A stretch of DNA of 64,000 nt from Roseiarcus sp963726105 (GCA_963726105.1 CAVSBJ010000002.1:47949-111948), one strand, 5' to 3'; numbered from the stretch's first letter, positions 52,143 to 60,306 are shown. A program made the numbers and translations. The notes: generated from the letters alone by a model not told the origin.

Positions 52143-53171
52143 TCACGCCACTGCCCGAGCCCGCGCGCGATAGCCCGCAAAGCCCAGCCCGACAAAGCCG
52201 GCGAGCAGCATCGCCCAGGTCGAGGGCTCCGGAACCGCCGCTTCAAAGCCTTCCGCCCACAGAGCATGGAGCCGGGCGGTTGGATGAATGTCGTCCCAGT
52301 AGATGAAGCTATTGATGTTTTCGGCGCCCGGGCCGCATGCCGCCGATGTCGCCGAGCTCTCCGGCGTATTGGTGTAGCAGCGGTCGGTCGTGTTGGTGAA
52401 TCCAAACGACGCGGCGTTGGCGAGAATGTTCGCGTTGTAATCGTACAGGTTGAAGTCGGTCAGGGTTGCGCCTGCTCCAAGGTCAAGACCGCCAAGTCCC
52501 GCGGCCAGCTCCTTGTCATAGAGCTGGCTGAAACTCGTGGCGTCCGGCGCCAGCGTCGGGTTGTCCTGCGCAAATTCCGGAATAATCCCGACATTCGGAA
52601 CGTTCACGACCAAAAAATGCTTGGCGCCCTCATCGGCCAGCGTCGAGATCGCAGCCAACTCCGTGTCAACGCCATCGGTGACCGCAGGGGCGCCGGTTCC
52701 TTGCAATGCGGCGTTGCGGACGTCGTTGCCGCCGATCATCACAACATAAAGCGCGTTCGGGTCGGCATTGCCGGATGCGTAGAGGCTGTAAGCTCCGACC
52801 TGTTCCGGCAGATTAATTCCTTTCGGTCCGCCAACCGCCGCTAACGCGGATGTCGCTCCGGCGACGGCGTAGTTCGTTCCCGCCGGAACGGCTGGCGCCG
52901 TCAGCCAGAGGGAAGCATTGGCGCTGAGTCCCAGGCTTTCCGCGAGCAGCTGAACCGCGACCGGCCCATTCGTGAAGCTGTTGTTGAAGCTCGGCGGATT
53001 GGGAAAGTTCCCGCCTAACCTGGCCGACAGATTGCCGTTGTCGGAAAGGCTGTCGCCGAACACGTATTCGGCCGAGAAATTGGCGGCTTGCGAGGCGGAT
53101 GCGCCAAGCAGCGCGGTCGAGCAACAGGCGGTCAGCGCGAAAGCCGCGCGCGAAAGCAGTTTGCGTGTCAT
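52143..53171 (-). CDS. Secreted SGNH/GDSL hydrolase with PEP-CTERM sorting tail
   Basis: The 342-residue exported esterase or lipase begins at ATG 53171 with a signal peptide (LLSRAAFALTACCSTALLGA, cleavage near ASQAA). The GDSL block is YVFGDSLSDNGNLSARLGGN, with the nucleophilic serine in GDSLSDNG; block III is VVMIGGNDVRNAAL and block V is YWDDIHPTARLHALWAEGF. The end is VPEPSTWAMLLAGFVGLGFA followed by YRARARA, a PEPxxWA-type C-terminal signal. It should be processed by an exosortase and displayed at or beyond the outer membrane. No exosortase gene is in the window. Confidence 0.93.
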   Translation of the reverse strand: MTRKLLSRAAFALTACCSTALLGASASQAANFSAEYVFGDSLSDNGNLSARLGGNFPNPPSFNNSFTNGPVAVQLLAESLGLSANASLWLTAPAVPAGTNYAVAGATSALAAVGGPKGINLPEQVGAYSLYASGNADPNALYVVMIGGNDVRNAALQGTGAPAVTDGVDTELAAISTLADEGAKHFLVVNVPNVGIIPEFAQDNPTLAPDATSFSQLYDKELAAGLGGLDLGAGATLTDFNLYDYNANILANAASFGFTNTTDRCYTNTPESSATSAACGPGAENINSFIYWDDIHPTARLHALWAEGFEAAVPEPSTWAMLLAGFVGLGFAGYRARARAVA

Positions 53172-53347
53172 CTTGGACGTTCTCCCCTGTCGGACCTTTG
53201 CTGCCCTGGCCCGAGCCAATTCTGCCGTCATGTTGACGCGCGACAGCCCTAAGTCAAGACGGAGAGGGTGGACAGTGTCAGCTCTGGCCCCGCGGTCGAC
53301 GCTGCGCCAAGCGTCGCCCCTGAAAGGTCCGAAGCCCAACCGATCGT

Positions 53348-53363
53348 TCAACCGAACGGTTGA
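53348..53363. promoter_or_regulatory. Operator palindrome 1 upstream of the ArsR-type gene
   Basis: TCAACC-GAAC-GGTTGA is a perfect 6-bp dyad with a 4-base spacer. An identical dyad with a different spacer starts exactly 40 bases downstream at 53388. Paired sites in the leader of an ArsR-type regulator strongly suggest autoregulation. Confidence 0.8.
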
Positions 53364-53387
53364 CTTTCTCAAACGGCAAGCGCATAT

Positions 53388-53403
53388 TCAACCACATGGT
53401 TGA
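53388..53403. promoter_or_regulatory. Operator palindrome 2, overlapping the ArsR-type start codon
   Basis: TCAACC-ACAT-GGTTGA repeats the dyad at 53348-53363. It extends to ATTCAACC-N4-GGTTGAAT (53386-53405). The ATG of the regulator (53396) lies inside it, so a bound repressor would also cover the translation start. Confidence 0.8.
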
Positions 53404-53776
53404 ATTACAGGCACTTCAGCTCGGTCCCGTCTTCCATGCGCTCAGCAATTCCACGCGCAGGAGCATGCTGCTCGAGCTCACTTCCGGCGAGCGGACCGTC
53501 AGCCAGCTTGCCGAGCCCTTTGCGATGTCGCTCGCGGCGGCTTCGAAGCACATCAAGGTCCTGGAAGGCGCCGGGCTCATCCGGCGCGAGGTGCGCGGGC
53601 GCGCGCATCTGTGCCGGCTCGACCCGGGACCGCTGGAGAGCGCGCATGAATGGCTGAGCTTCTACGAGCGCTTCTGGACCGCTCGCCTCGATGTGCTCGA
53701 TCGCCTTCTCCGCGAGGAGGACGAGCAAAAATCCAAAACCCCCAAACCGACCCCCAAACAAGGAGACGAGAGATGA
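53396..53776 (+). CDS. ArsR/SmtB-family winged-helix regulator of an SRPBCC cassette
   Basis: The 126-residue protein contains GPVFHALSNSTRRSMLLELT, then ERTVSQLAEPFAMSLAAASK (recognition helix), VLEGAGLIRREVRGRAHLCR (wing) and HEWLSFYERFWTARLDVLDR. It lacks the metal-binding cysteines of metalloregulators. This subgroup is typically paired with an AHSA1/SRPBCC protein, which follows here with a four-base overlap (ATGA at 53773). Two TCAACC-N4-GGTTGA operators precede it. Confidence 0.92.
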   Translation: MVELQALQLGPVFHALSNSTRRSMLLELTSGERTVSQLAEPFAMSLAAASKHIKVLEGAGLIRREVRGRAHLCRLDPGPLESAHEWLSFYERFWTARLDVLDRLLREEDEQKSKTPKPTPKQGDER

Positions 53777-54310
53777 ACGACCTACGCGAAAGTCGACGCC
53801 TATGGCGCGCTGAGCGAGCCGGCCACTCTGACGATCCAGCGCATGCTTCCCGGCCCGATCGAGCGGGTCTGGGCCTATCTCACCGAAAGCGATCTGCGCC
53901 GCAAGTGGCTGGCGTCCGGCGACATGGAGATGAAGGTCGGGACGCCGTTCGAACTTGTCTGGCGTAACAGCGAGCTCACCGACCCGCCGGGCAAGCGGCC
54001 GGAGGGCTTCGGCGAGGAGCACCGGATGGAGAGCCGGATCATCGAGCTCGATCCGCCGCGCAAGCTCGTCTTCACCTGGGGAAAGGACGACAGCGACGTT
54101 TCGATGGCGCTCGAGCCGAGGGGCGAGAAGGTGCTGCTGACCGTAGTCCACCGCCGACTGCCCAACCGCGGCATGATGGTCGGCGTCAGCACCGGCTGGC
54201 ACGCGCATCTCGACATGCTCGCCGCGCGCCTCAACGGCGAGACTTCGGAGCCTTTCTGGGACCGGTTCAGTCGCCTGAGAGCCGAATACGACCGGCGCAT
54301 CCCGCAATGA
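53773..54310 (+). pseudogene. SRPBCC (AHSA1-like) protein with a frameshift near its start
   Basis: The main frame reads MLPGPIERVWAYLTESDLRR, KWLASGDMEMKVGTPFELVW, then ESRIIELDPPRKLVFTWGKD and WHAHLDMLAARLNGE, an AHSA1-type lipid-binding fold. Homologues start about 25 residues earlier, with sequence like YAKVDAYGALSEPATLTIQR. That sequence is present here but one base out of frame with the ATG at 53773 (ACGACCTACGCG holds one extra base). The span is 3n+1. An in-frame start at 53843 would make a product lacking the first strand. A sequencing error or recent mutation are both possible. Confidence 0.8.
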
Positions 54311-54407
54311 GGAGGGGCTTCATCCTCTGGATCGCTTCGCATTCACTCGCGACGACGGCGCGATCGTGAATCCGCATTGATCGAATTCAGCACGCACGAG
54401 GACAACC

Positions 54408-55199
54408 ATGCACAACGAAATCGTTTCGCGCGAGGACTGGCTGAGCGCCCGGATCGCGCTGCTCGCCCAGGAAAAGGAACTGACCCGGCTCAGCGACGAG
54501 GTCGCGCGGCGGCGGCGCGAGCTGCCGTGGGTTCGAGTCGACAAGACCTACCGGTTCGACACCGACGATGGCGTGGCCTCGCTCAGCGACCTGTTCGGCG
54601 GCCGCTCGCAGCTTCTCGTCTATCACTTCATGTTCGGACCCGATTACAAGGCGGGCTGTCCGTCCTGCTCGATGATCGCCGACGGGTTCAACGGCTTTGC
54701 CGTGCATCTCGCGAACCACGATGTCGCGCTCTGGGCCGCATCCCGCGCGCCGCTCGCCAAACTGCAGGACTACAAGCGGCGGATGGGGTGGACCTTTCCG
54801 TGGGCGTCCTCGTTCGGCGACGACTTCAACTTCGATTTCAACGTCTCGATCACCGAGGAACAGCAAAGCAAAGGCGGCGTCGAGTACAATTATCGCCGAG
54901 GCGACCATCCGCTGACGGCGGCTCAGGTTCCGGAGCCCGTCGCGCGGTTCGCCGCGACGTGCGGAACGGATGGGCGAACCTTCATGCGCGACCGCCCGGG
55001 CATGAGCGCGTTCGTGATGGAGGATGGCGCCGTCCACCACGCCTATTCCACCTATTCGCGCGGACTCGATGGCCTCTGGGGGGCTTATCAATGGCTCGAT
55101 CGCGCGCCCAAAGGGCGCAACGAGCAGGGCGTCTGGTGGCGCCGTCACGACGAGTACGGCTCACCGCTCTCGTCTTCCATTCAGCAAGCAGGAGGTTAA
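54408..55199 (+). CDS. DUF899 family protein (thioredoxin-like), copy 1
   Basis: The 263-residue protein has family hallmarks: IVSREDWLSARIALLAQEKE, VDKTYRFDTDDGVASLSDLF, LLVYHFMFGPDYKAGCPSCS (CPSC, thioredoxin-like pair) and NYRRGDHPLT. DUF899 proteins have a thioredoxin-like fold and unknown activity; they often sit with ArsR/SRPBCC genes as here. It is followed after two bases by a second DUF899 gene. The ATG at 54408 lies 98 bases after the SRPBCC gene. Confidence 0.93.
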   Translation: MHNEIVSREDWLSARIALLAQEKELTRLSDEVARRRRELPWVRVDKTYRFDTDDGVASLSDLFGGRSQLLVYHFMFGPDYKAGCPSCSMIADGFNGFAVHLANHDVALWAASRAPLAKLQDYKRRMGWTFPWASSFGDDFNFDFNVSITEEQQSKGGVEYNYRRGDHPLTAAQVPEPVARFAATCGTDGRTFMRDRPGMSAFVMEDGAVHHAYSTYSRGLDGLWGAYQWLDRAPKGRNEQGVWWRRHDEYGSPLSSSIQQAGG

Positions 55200-55201
55200 C
55201 G

Positions 55202-55951
55202 ATGCACATTCCCCCAATCGTTTCACAACAGGACTGGGACGCTGCCCGTGAGCAGCTCCTGGTGAAAGAGAAGTCGGTGATGCGCGCTCATGACGCGCTG
55301 GCCGCCGAGCGCCGGCGGATGCCATGGATGGCCGTCGACAAGGCCTATGAGTTCATCGGACCGAAGGGCAAGGCGAGCCTCCTCGACCTGTTCGAGGGCC
55401 GCCGCCAGCTGATCGTGTACCGCGCGTTCTTCGAGCCCGGCGTGTTCGGCTGGCCCGATCACGCCTGCCGCGGCTGCTCCATGGGCGCCGATCAGGTGTC
55501 GCATCTCGCTCATCTGAACGCGCGCGACACGACCCTGGTCTACGCCTCGCGCGCGCCGCAAGCCGACATCGCGCGGCTGAAAGAGCGCATGGGCTGGCGG
55601 ATGCCCTGGTACACGATCACCGACAGCTTCGATGCTGACTTTGGCGTCGGCGAATGGCACGGCCATAACGTTTTCTTCCGCGACGGTGACCGGATCTACC
55701 GCACCTATTTCATCAACAATCGCGGCGACGAGGCGATGGGAACCGTCTGGAATTACCTCGATGCGACGCCGCTCGGGCGCCAGGAGGTTTGGGAGGATTC
55801 GCCGGACGGCTATCCCCAGACGCCGACTTACAAGTGGTGGAACTGGCACGACAATTACGAAGCCGAAAAGTCGGTCGATCCGCGATGGGTCAAGGTTTCG
55901 GACGCAGGCGAAGCCGCGTTCCGAAACAAGGAGGCGGGCGTGTCGCAATGA
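55202..55951 (+). CDS. DUF899 family protein (thioredoxin-like), copy 2
   Basis: The 249-residue paralogue is substantially diverged from copy 1. It contains IVSQQDWDAAREQLLVKEKS, VDKAYEFIGPKGKASLLDLF, LIVYRAFFEPGVFGWPDHAC, then CRGCSMGADQVSHLAHLNAR and TPTYKWWNWHDNYEAE. The pair of cysteines is CRGC in place of CPSC. The ATG at 55202 lies directly after the copy 1 stop (AGGAGG upstream at 55189-55194). The stop overlaps the next small gene. Confidence 0.93.
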   Translation: MHIPPIVSQQDWDAAREQLLVKEKSVMRAHDALAAERRRMPWMAVDKAYEFIGPKGKASLLDLFEGRRQLIVYRAFFEPGVFGWPDHACRGCSMGADQVSHLAHLNARDTTLVYASRAPQADIARLKERMGWRMPWYTITDSFDADFGVGEWHGHNVFFRDGDRIYRTYFINNRGDEAMGTVWNYLDATPLGRQEVWEDSPDGYPQTPTYKWWNWHDNYEAEKSVDPRWVKVSDAGEAAFRNKEAGVSQ

Positions 55952-56205
55952 GCGCGATCTCGATCGGCGGCGCGAACCACGGCGCGGCGATCGCCCGCGC
56001 TGCGGCGGACTGGCTCGGCCTCGCGGCCGCGCCGGCCTTCGCGACGATGGCGCTCGCGACCGTTTGCAGCGGCGGCGCGGCCGAGCCGCTCTGCTTGGCG
56101 GCGGGGCATGGCTCGCTCGTGAGCGGAATGGTCCCGATGTACCTGCTCATGAGCGCCGTTCATGTGGGTCCATGGCTGAGGCTGATCGCGGGTTGGAGAA
56201 GCTGA
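55948..56205 (+). CDS. Small hydrophobic protein coupled to the DUF899 cassette
   Basis: The 85-residue product starts with an ATGA overlap on the second DUF899 gene. It has two hydrophobic segments (about 24-45, LGLAAAPAFATMALATVCSG, and about 55-80, SLVSGMVPMYLLMSAVHVG, then PWLRLIAGW). It is probably a two-helix inner-membrane protein. The coupled start argues it is expressed with DUF899. I do not recognise a family. Confidence 0.65.
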   Translation: MSAISIGGANHGAAIARAAADWLGLAAAPAFATMALATVCSGGAAEPLCLAAGHGSLVSGMVPMYLLMSAVHVGPWLRLIAGWRS

Positions 56206-56444
56206 CGGAAGTTGCGTCAACTTCGGTCATCGACCCTGTTGCGTGACGATCATGATCGACGCCGATGCAGAGTCGCGTGTCGATGGGTTCGCTCGCTGCG
56301 CCAACGGGCCGCACTCATGCACCCAAGCGAACGCCCGCCCACACCGGCTTCGTCATAGCCCGCATGGAAGAACGGGCGTCTTTCGACGCCCTACGGCTCG
56401 CGATGACGGTTCCATGGCAACGTAGCGGACTCCGGTCGCGCCTT
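56206..56444. other. Intergenic region of about 240 bases
   Basis: This lies between the convergent small membrane protein and DUF779 genes. It holds no convincing gene. A repeat-like stretch with CCCGCATGGAAGAACGGGCG and TTCGACGCCCTACGGCTCGC resembles the short palindromic spacers seen elsewhere in the window. Confidence 0.4.
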
Positions 56445-56792
56445 TCAGGGCCTTGCGGCCGCCGGAATCTCGCACATCTCGGAGCGGACGAGGAAGCGCT
56501 TCTCGCGGCCGTTGTCGAGCGAGAACATGCCGCCCCTGCCGGGGATGACGTCGATCACGATGTCGGTGTGCTTCCAGGCTTCGTATTGGGAGCCGCTGAT
56601 GTAGAAAGGCGCGCCGCCGATCTCGCCCATCTTGACGTCGTAGTCGCCGATCAGGAAGTCGCCCTGAGGATAGCACATGGGCGAGGAGCCGTCGCAGCAC
56701 CCGCCGGACTGATGAAACATCACAGGTCCGTGGTCGGCGACGATCTCGGCGATCAGGTCGAGCGCCGCGGGCGTTGCGGACACAGTGCCCAT
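56445..56792 (-). CDS. DUF779 protein associated with aldehyde dehydrogenase
   Basis: The 115-residue protein reads MGTVSATPAALDLIAEIVAD, then VMFHQSGGCCDGSSPMCYPQ and ISGSQYEAWKHTDIVIDVIP. The cysteine motif GCCDGSSPMCYP is the family signature and suggests metal binding. DUF779 genes very often follow acetaldehyde-type dehydrogenases, as here (137 bases downstream of one), but their function is not established. The ATG at 56792 has GGAGG just upstream. Confidence 0.93.
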   Translation of the reverse strand: MGTVSATPAALDLIAEIVADHGPVMFHQSGGCCDGSSPMCYPQGDFLIGDYDVKMGEIGGAPFYISGSQYEAWKHTDIVIDVIPGRGGMFSLDNGREKRFLVRSEMCEIPAAARP

Positions 56793-56842
56793 GTCAGTCC
56801 TCCTTGCAGCGTCGGCGGCGCAGGGGAGCCTGCGCCGCGTAC

Positions 56843-56863
56843 CCTTCTCCCTCAGGGAGAAGG
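56843..56863. repeat. Hairpin related to the one after msrA
   Basis: CCTTCTCCC-tca-GGGAGAAGG forms a perfect 9-bp stem in the gap between the aldehyde dehydrogenase and DUF779 genes. It is followed by TGGC, as in the copy at 525-547. The position may allow partial transcript termination within the operon. Confidence 0.6.
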
Positions 56864-56929
56864 TGGCCGACCGTAGCCCGTCAACCGAGGGGCGCCTTCC
56901 GGACGCCCTTTGGGAGAGGGGCGAATCGA

Positions 56930-58447
56930 TCAGAAGAAGCCGAGCTTCTTCGGGCTGTAGCTGACCAGCATGTTCTTGGTCTGCTGATAGTGATCGAGCA
57001 TCATCTTGTGGTTTTCGCGGCCGACGCCCGATTGCTTGTAGCCGCCGAACGCCGCATGCGCGGGATAGGCGTGGTAGCAATTGGTCCACACGCGTCCGGC
57101 CTGGATCGCGCGGCCGAAGCGGTAGCAGCGATTGGCGTCGCGGCTCCACACGCCAGCGCCCAGACCATATAGCGTGTCGTTGGCGATCGACAGCGCTTCC
57201 TCGTCGGTCTTGAACGTGGTCACCGAGACGACCGGGCCGAAGATCTCCTCCTGGAAGACGCGCATCTTGTTGTGGCCCTTGAACACGGTCGGCTTGATGT
57301 AATAGCCGCCCGCGTACTGGCCCTCGAGCATGTTGCGCTCGCCGCCGATCAGGACCTCCGCGCCTTCCTTCTTGCCGATGTCGATGTAGGACAGGATCTT
57401 CTCCATCTGCTCGGAGGAAGCCTGCGCGCCGATCATCGTGGCCGGATCGAGCGGGCTGCCCTGCACGATGGCGTCGACGCGCTTCAAGGCGCGCTCCATG
57501 AACCGGTCGTAGAGCGATTCCTGGATCAGCGCGCGGCTCGGGCAGGTGCAGACCTCGCCCTGGTTGAGCGCGAACATGACGAAGCCTTCGATCGCCTTGT
57601 CGAAGAAGTCGTCGTCCTTGGCGCCGACGTCGTCGAAGAAGATGTTGGGCGACTTGCCGCCGAGCTCGAGCGTCACGGGAATGAGGTTCTGCGACGCATA
57701 TTGCATGATGAGCCGGCCGGTCGTCGTCTCGCCGGTGAAGGCGATCTTGGCGATGCGGTTCGAGGAGGCGAGCGGCTTGCCCGCTTCGAGGCCGAAGCCG
57801 TTGACGACGTTGAGGACGCCCTTCGGCAGGAGATCGCCGATGATTTCGAGCAAAACCATGATCGAAGCCGGGGTCTGTTCGGCGGGCTTGAGGACGATGC
57901 AGTTTCCCGCGGCCAGCGCCGGCGCCATCTTCCAGACGGCCATCAGGATCGGGAAGTTCCACGGAATGATCTGACCGACGACGCCGAGCGGCTCGTGGAA
58001 ATGATAGGCGACGGTGTCGTGATCGACCTCGCTGATCGAACCTTCCTGGGCGCGGATCGCGCCGGCGAAATAGCGGAAATGGTCGATGGCGAGCGGGATG
58101 TCGGCGGCCATCGTCTCGCGGATCGGCTTGCCGTTGTCCCAGGTTTCGGCGAGCGCGATCTTCTCCAGATTCGCCTCCATGCGGTCGGCGATTTTGTTGA
58201 GCGCCTGCGCGCGTTCGGCCGGGCTCGTCCGCCCCCACGCCTCTTTGGCGGCGTGGGCGGCGTCGAGAGCGGCTTCGATGTCCGAGGCGTCGGAGCGGGC
58301 GATCTCGCACACCGGCTGGCCGGTGATCGGCGAGACGTTGTCGAAATATTTGCCGGCTCTGGGAGCCCGCCACTCGCCGCCGATGTAGTTCTCGTAACGC
58401 TTGGCGAATGGGGATTTGAGGGCGATGTTGAGATCGACTTTGGTCAT
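56930..58447 (-). CDS. NAD(P)-dependent aldehyde dehydrogenase (acetaldehyde-type)
   Basis: The 505-residue cytoplasmic enzyme oxidises aldehydes to acids. Motifs: YIGGEWRAPRAGKYFDNVSP, VGQIIPWNFPILMAVWKMAP, the catalytic glutamate in TLELGGKSPNIFFDDV, catalytic cysteine in ALNQGEVCTCPSRALIQESL, and EEIFGPVVSVTTFKTDEEAL. The consecutive CTC around the catalytic cysteine and the linkage to DUF779 match the ExaC/acetaldehyde dehydrogenase II group. A GAF-Fis regulator gene lies directly upstream on the same strand with a dyad between them. Confidence 0.93.
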   Translation of the reverse strand: MTKVDLNIALKSPFAKRYENYIGGEWRAPRAGKYFDNVSPITGQPVCEIARSDASDIEAALDAAHAAKEAWGRTSPAERAQALNKIADRMEANLEKIALAETWDNGKPIRETMAADIPLAIDHFRYFAGAIRAQEGSISEVDHDTVAYHFHEPLGVVGQIIPWNFPILMAVWKMAPALAAGNCIVLKPAEQTPASIMVLLEIIGDLLPKGVLNVVNGFGLEAGKPLASSNRIAKIAFTGETTTGRLIMQYASQNLIPVTLELGGKSPNIFFDDVGAKDDDFFDKAIEGFVMFALNQGEVCTCPSRALIQESLYDRFMERALKRVDAIVQGSPLDPATMIGAQASSEQMEKILSYIDIGKKEGAEVLIGGERNMLEGQYAGGYYIKPTVFKGHNKMRVFQEEIFGPVVSVTTFKTDEEALSIANDTLYGLGAGVWSRDANRCYRFGRAIQAGRVWTNCYHAYPAHAAFGGYKQSGVGRENHKMMLDHYQQTKNMLVSYSPKKLGFF

Positions 58448-58551
58448 GCGCTTCTTCCCTTGATTGCGCCGCTCGACGAACGGCGTTGGCGGCGAGGTTC
58501 GCGCCCGCGTTCCACGCTGGCTAGCCCTCTCTGGCGACGAGAAGGAGGGAC

Positions 58552-58569
58552 TGTCTCAGATTTGCGACA
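58552..58569. promoter_or_regulatory. Dyad operator upstream of the aldehyde dehydrogenase
   Basis: TGTCTCA-GATT-TGCGACA is a 7-bp inverted repeat with one mismatch. It lies 105-122 bases upstream of the aldehyde dehydrogenase start and 18 bases after the regulator's stop. TGTC-N10-GACA dyads are typical binding sites of AcoR/Fis-type activators of alcohol and aldehyde metabolism. Confidence 0.6.
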
Positions 58570-58586
58570 CCTCGGGCGCGGATTCG

Positions 58587-59549
58587 TCAGCCGCGCAGAC
58601 CGAGCTCCTTCATCTTCCGGTGGAAGGTCGCTCGCGACATATTGAGGTCTTTCGCCGCCCTGGAGACGTTGCCGCTCGAACGCGCGAGCGCGCGCTGGAG
58701 GACGGCGCGCTCAGCCGCGCCAATGTCGTCGCTTTCGGCGCCCGCCCGCCCCATGAGGTCTGCGGCCGGGGTCGGACGATTGAGCGTGGCCGAGTTGACG
58801 CCGAGCCCGATCCGCGCCGCCCGCGTCGCGCCAATGACGAGGTCGTCGCGGTCGACCGCAAGCAGCGATGACCCGTAGCGGTCGCCGGTCGGAGCAAGCA
58901 GGATGCGCGCCGTGGGAAAGGCGAGGCGGAAGTTTTCCGCTTCGATAAATCGGGCCGCGTCGGCGACTGCGCTGGAAATCAGGCGCGCGAAGCCTTCCGT
59001 CAGGTCGCCCCGGGCGGACGACACGTCAAGCGCCGCGGCCAGATCCCCGTGTTCGTCAAAAATCGGCGCGGTCGTGCAAAACAGGCCCGCGTTGCGGGTG
59101 AAGAAGTGTTGATCGCGATCGATGGTCACCGCGCGCTGCTCGACAAGGCACGTGCCGATGCCGTTGGTGCCTTCGTATCGCTCGCTCCAGACCGCGCCGG
59201 TCCAAAGGCCGGAATTGTCGAAGAGCGTATCGTCGCAAGGCGCGCCGCGCCGGTCGACGATGATCCCGCGCGGGTCAGCCAGCACGACCGAACAGCCGAC
59301 GCCGCCGACAGCGAGAAAGAGGCGATCGATGCTTCCTTGCGCGGCGAAGCGCAACGAGCCCATCCGTTCGCGCGATTGTGCGATCTCGTCCGCGGTCAGT
59401 CGCTGTGAGGGCGCGTGGCTCGCGGGATCGAGCGCGTGCAACGCGCCAGACCGGCGCCAGGAGGCGGCGAGCGCCGAGCTTGCGGCGTCGTTGCCGGCGA
59501 TCACCTTGAGAACATGATCCGCGTGGGCGGGGCCCTCGACACGCCCCAT
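58587..59549 (-). CDS. GAF-domain, Fis-type helix-turn-helix regulator lacking the AAA+ domain
   Basis: The 320-residue protein is related to AcoR. An N-terminal region (ASSALAASWRRSGALHALDP, then PSQRLTADEIAQSRERMGSL) is followed by a GAF-type sensor (about 70-205: GCSVVLADPRGIIVDRRGAP, YEGTNGIGTCLVEQRAVTID, FCTTAPIFDEHGDLAAALDV). It ends with a Fis-type helix-turn-helix (SSGNVSRAAKDLNMSRATFH). The central sigma-54-activating AAA+ ATPase domain of full AcoR proteins (with GAFTGA) is absent. It presumably acts as an ordinary DNA-binding regulator. It lies upstream of the aldehyde dehydrogenase. Confidence 0.88.
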   Translation of the reverse strand: MGRVEGPAHADHVLKVIAGNDAASSALAASWRRSGALHALDPASHAPSQRLTADEIAQSRERMGSLRFAAQGSIDRLFLAVGGVGCSVVLADPRGIIVDRRGAPCDDTLFDNSGLWTGAVWSERYEGTNGIGTCLVEQRAVTIDRDQHFFTRNAGLFCTTAPIFDEHGDLAAALDVSSARGDLTEGFARLISSAVADAARFIEAENFRLAFPTARILLAPTGDRYGSSLLAVDRDDLVIGATRAARIGLGVNSATLNRPTPAADLMGRAGAESDDIGAAERAVLQRALARSSGNVSRAAKDLNMSRATFHRKMKELGLRG

Positions 59550-59691
59550 CCGATCCTCCCGGCCGTTCCGCCCAACGCGTTCGCGTTTGGCGGAGATCAG
59601 CGACCGTTATATCCGATCCGATATATGTGGGCTAGGCCAAGGTTGGGCGACCCGCAGTCCGGCAAAAGACCGATGCCGCGATCGTCGGGGC

Positions 59692-60306
59692 TTACGCGCC
59701 TTTTTCCCGCGCGTCCGCCGCCGCCCGCCAGTGGGCGTCGAACAAGGAAGCGCCAAAGTCGAGCGCATCGCTGGAGGCCTCCCGGAACAGCGAGAGCGCC
59801 GTCGGACGGCGCGCCGTGAGGCGGCCTGTCAGCCAATTCTCCTCGAAAGTAAAATGCGCCTCGAACTTCTTCGCCAGGTTCTGCATGCCGGCGTTTTCCG
59901 GCAGGCAGACGATCTCGATCGTCTCGACGCCATGGTTGGTGGCGGCGCGCAGGATGCGCTTGAACAGCTTCTCGCCGATGCCGCGGCGGCGATAGCCGTC
60001 ATCGACGGAGAACGCCGCCTCGGCATGGATGTGGCGCCCGAACGGCGCCTGCTCGCTCCAGATGGCCTGACTGGAGCGCAGTTCGGCCGCGCCGACCAGC
60101 TTGCCGTCGATGAACGCGCCATAGACGAGATCGCCTTTGCCGAAGCAGTTTTCGGCATAGCGGACAAGGAAGTCGTCCGACATGCCGCCGCCGAAGCGCA
60201 AGTGCCGGCTGCGCGCGTCAAGGCCGACCAGATGGTCGCGAAACGCTTCTTTGTCGGCCAGCCAAAGCCGCCGGACTTCCAGGGGGGATGATTTTGCGTC
60301 GTCCAT
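59692..60306 (-). CDS. GNAT-family N-acetyltransferase
   Basis: The 204-residue cytoplasmic enzyme has the acetyl-CoA pyrophosphate loop in DDGYRRRGIGEKLFKRILRA (about 100-119), preceded by GAFIDGKLVGAAELRSS and followed by VETIEIVCLPENAGMQNLAK. The ATG at 60306 (MDDAKSSPLEVRR) was chosen over a GTG at 60312. The substrate is unknown. It stands alone between the GAF-Fis and oxidoreductase genes. Confidence 0.88.
   Translation of the reverse strand: MDDAKSSPLEVRRLWLADKEAFRDHLVGLDARSRHLRFGGGMSDDFLVRYAENCFGKGDLVYGAFIDGKLVGAAELRSSQAIWSEQAPFGRHIHAEAAFSVDDGYRRRGIGEKLFKRILRAATNHGVETIEIVCLPENAGMQNLAKKFEAHFTFEENWLTGRLTARRPTALSLFREASSDALDFGASLFDAHWRAAADAREKGA

Noticed and set aside
58448..58586. Sigma-54 promoter upstream of the aldehyde dehydrogenase
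   Set aside because: No convincing GG-N10-GC element at -24/-12 was seen, and the regulator lacks the AAA+ domain needed for sigma-54 activation.
57272..58645. Plus-strand open frame of 457 codons
   Set aside because: It is antisense to the aldehyde dehydrogenase, whose motifs are unmistakable. The frame is an effect of GC-rich codon use.
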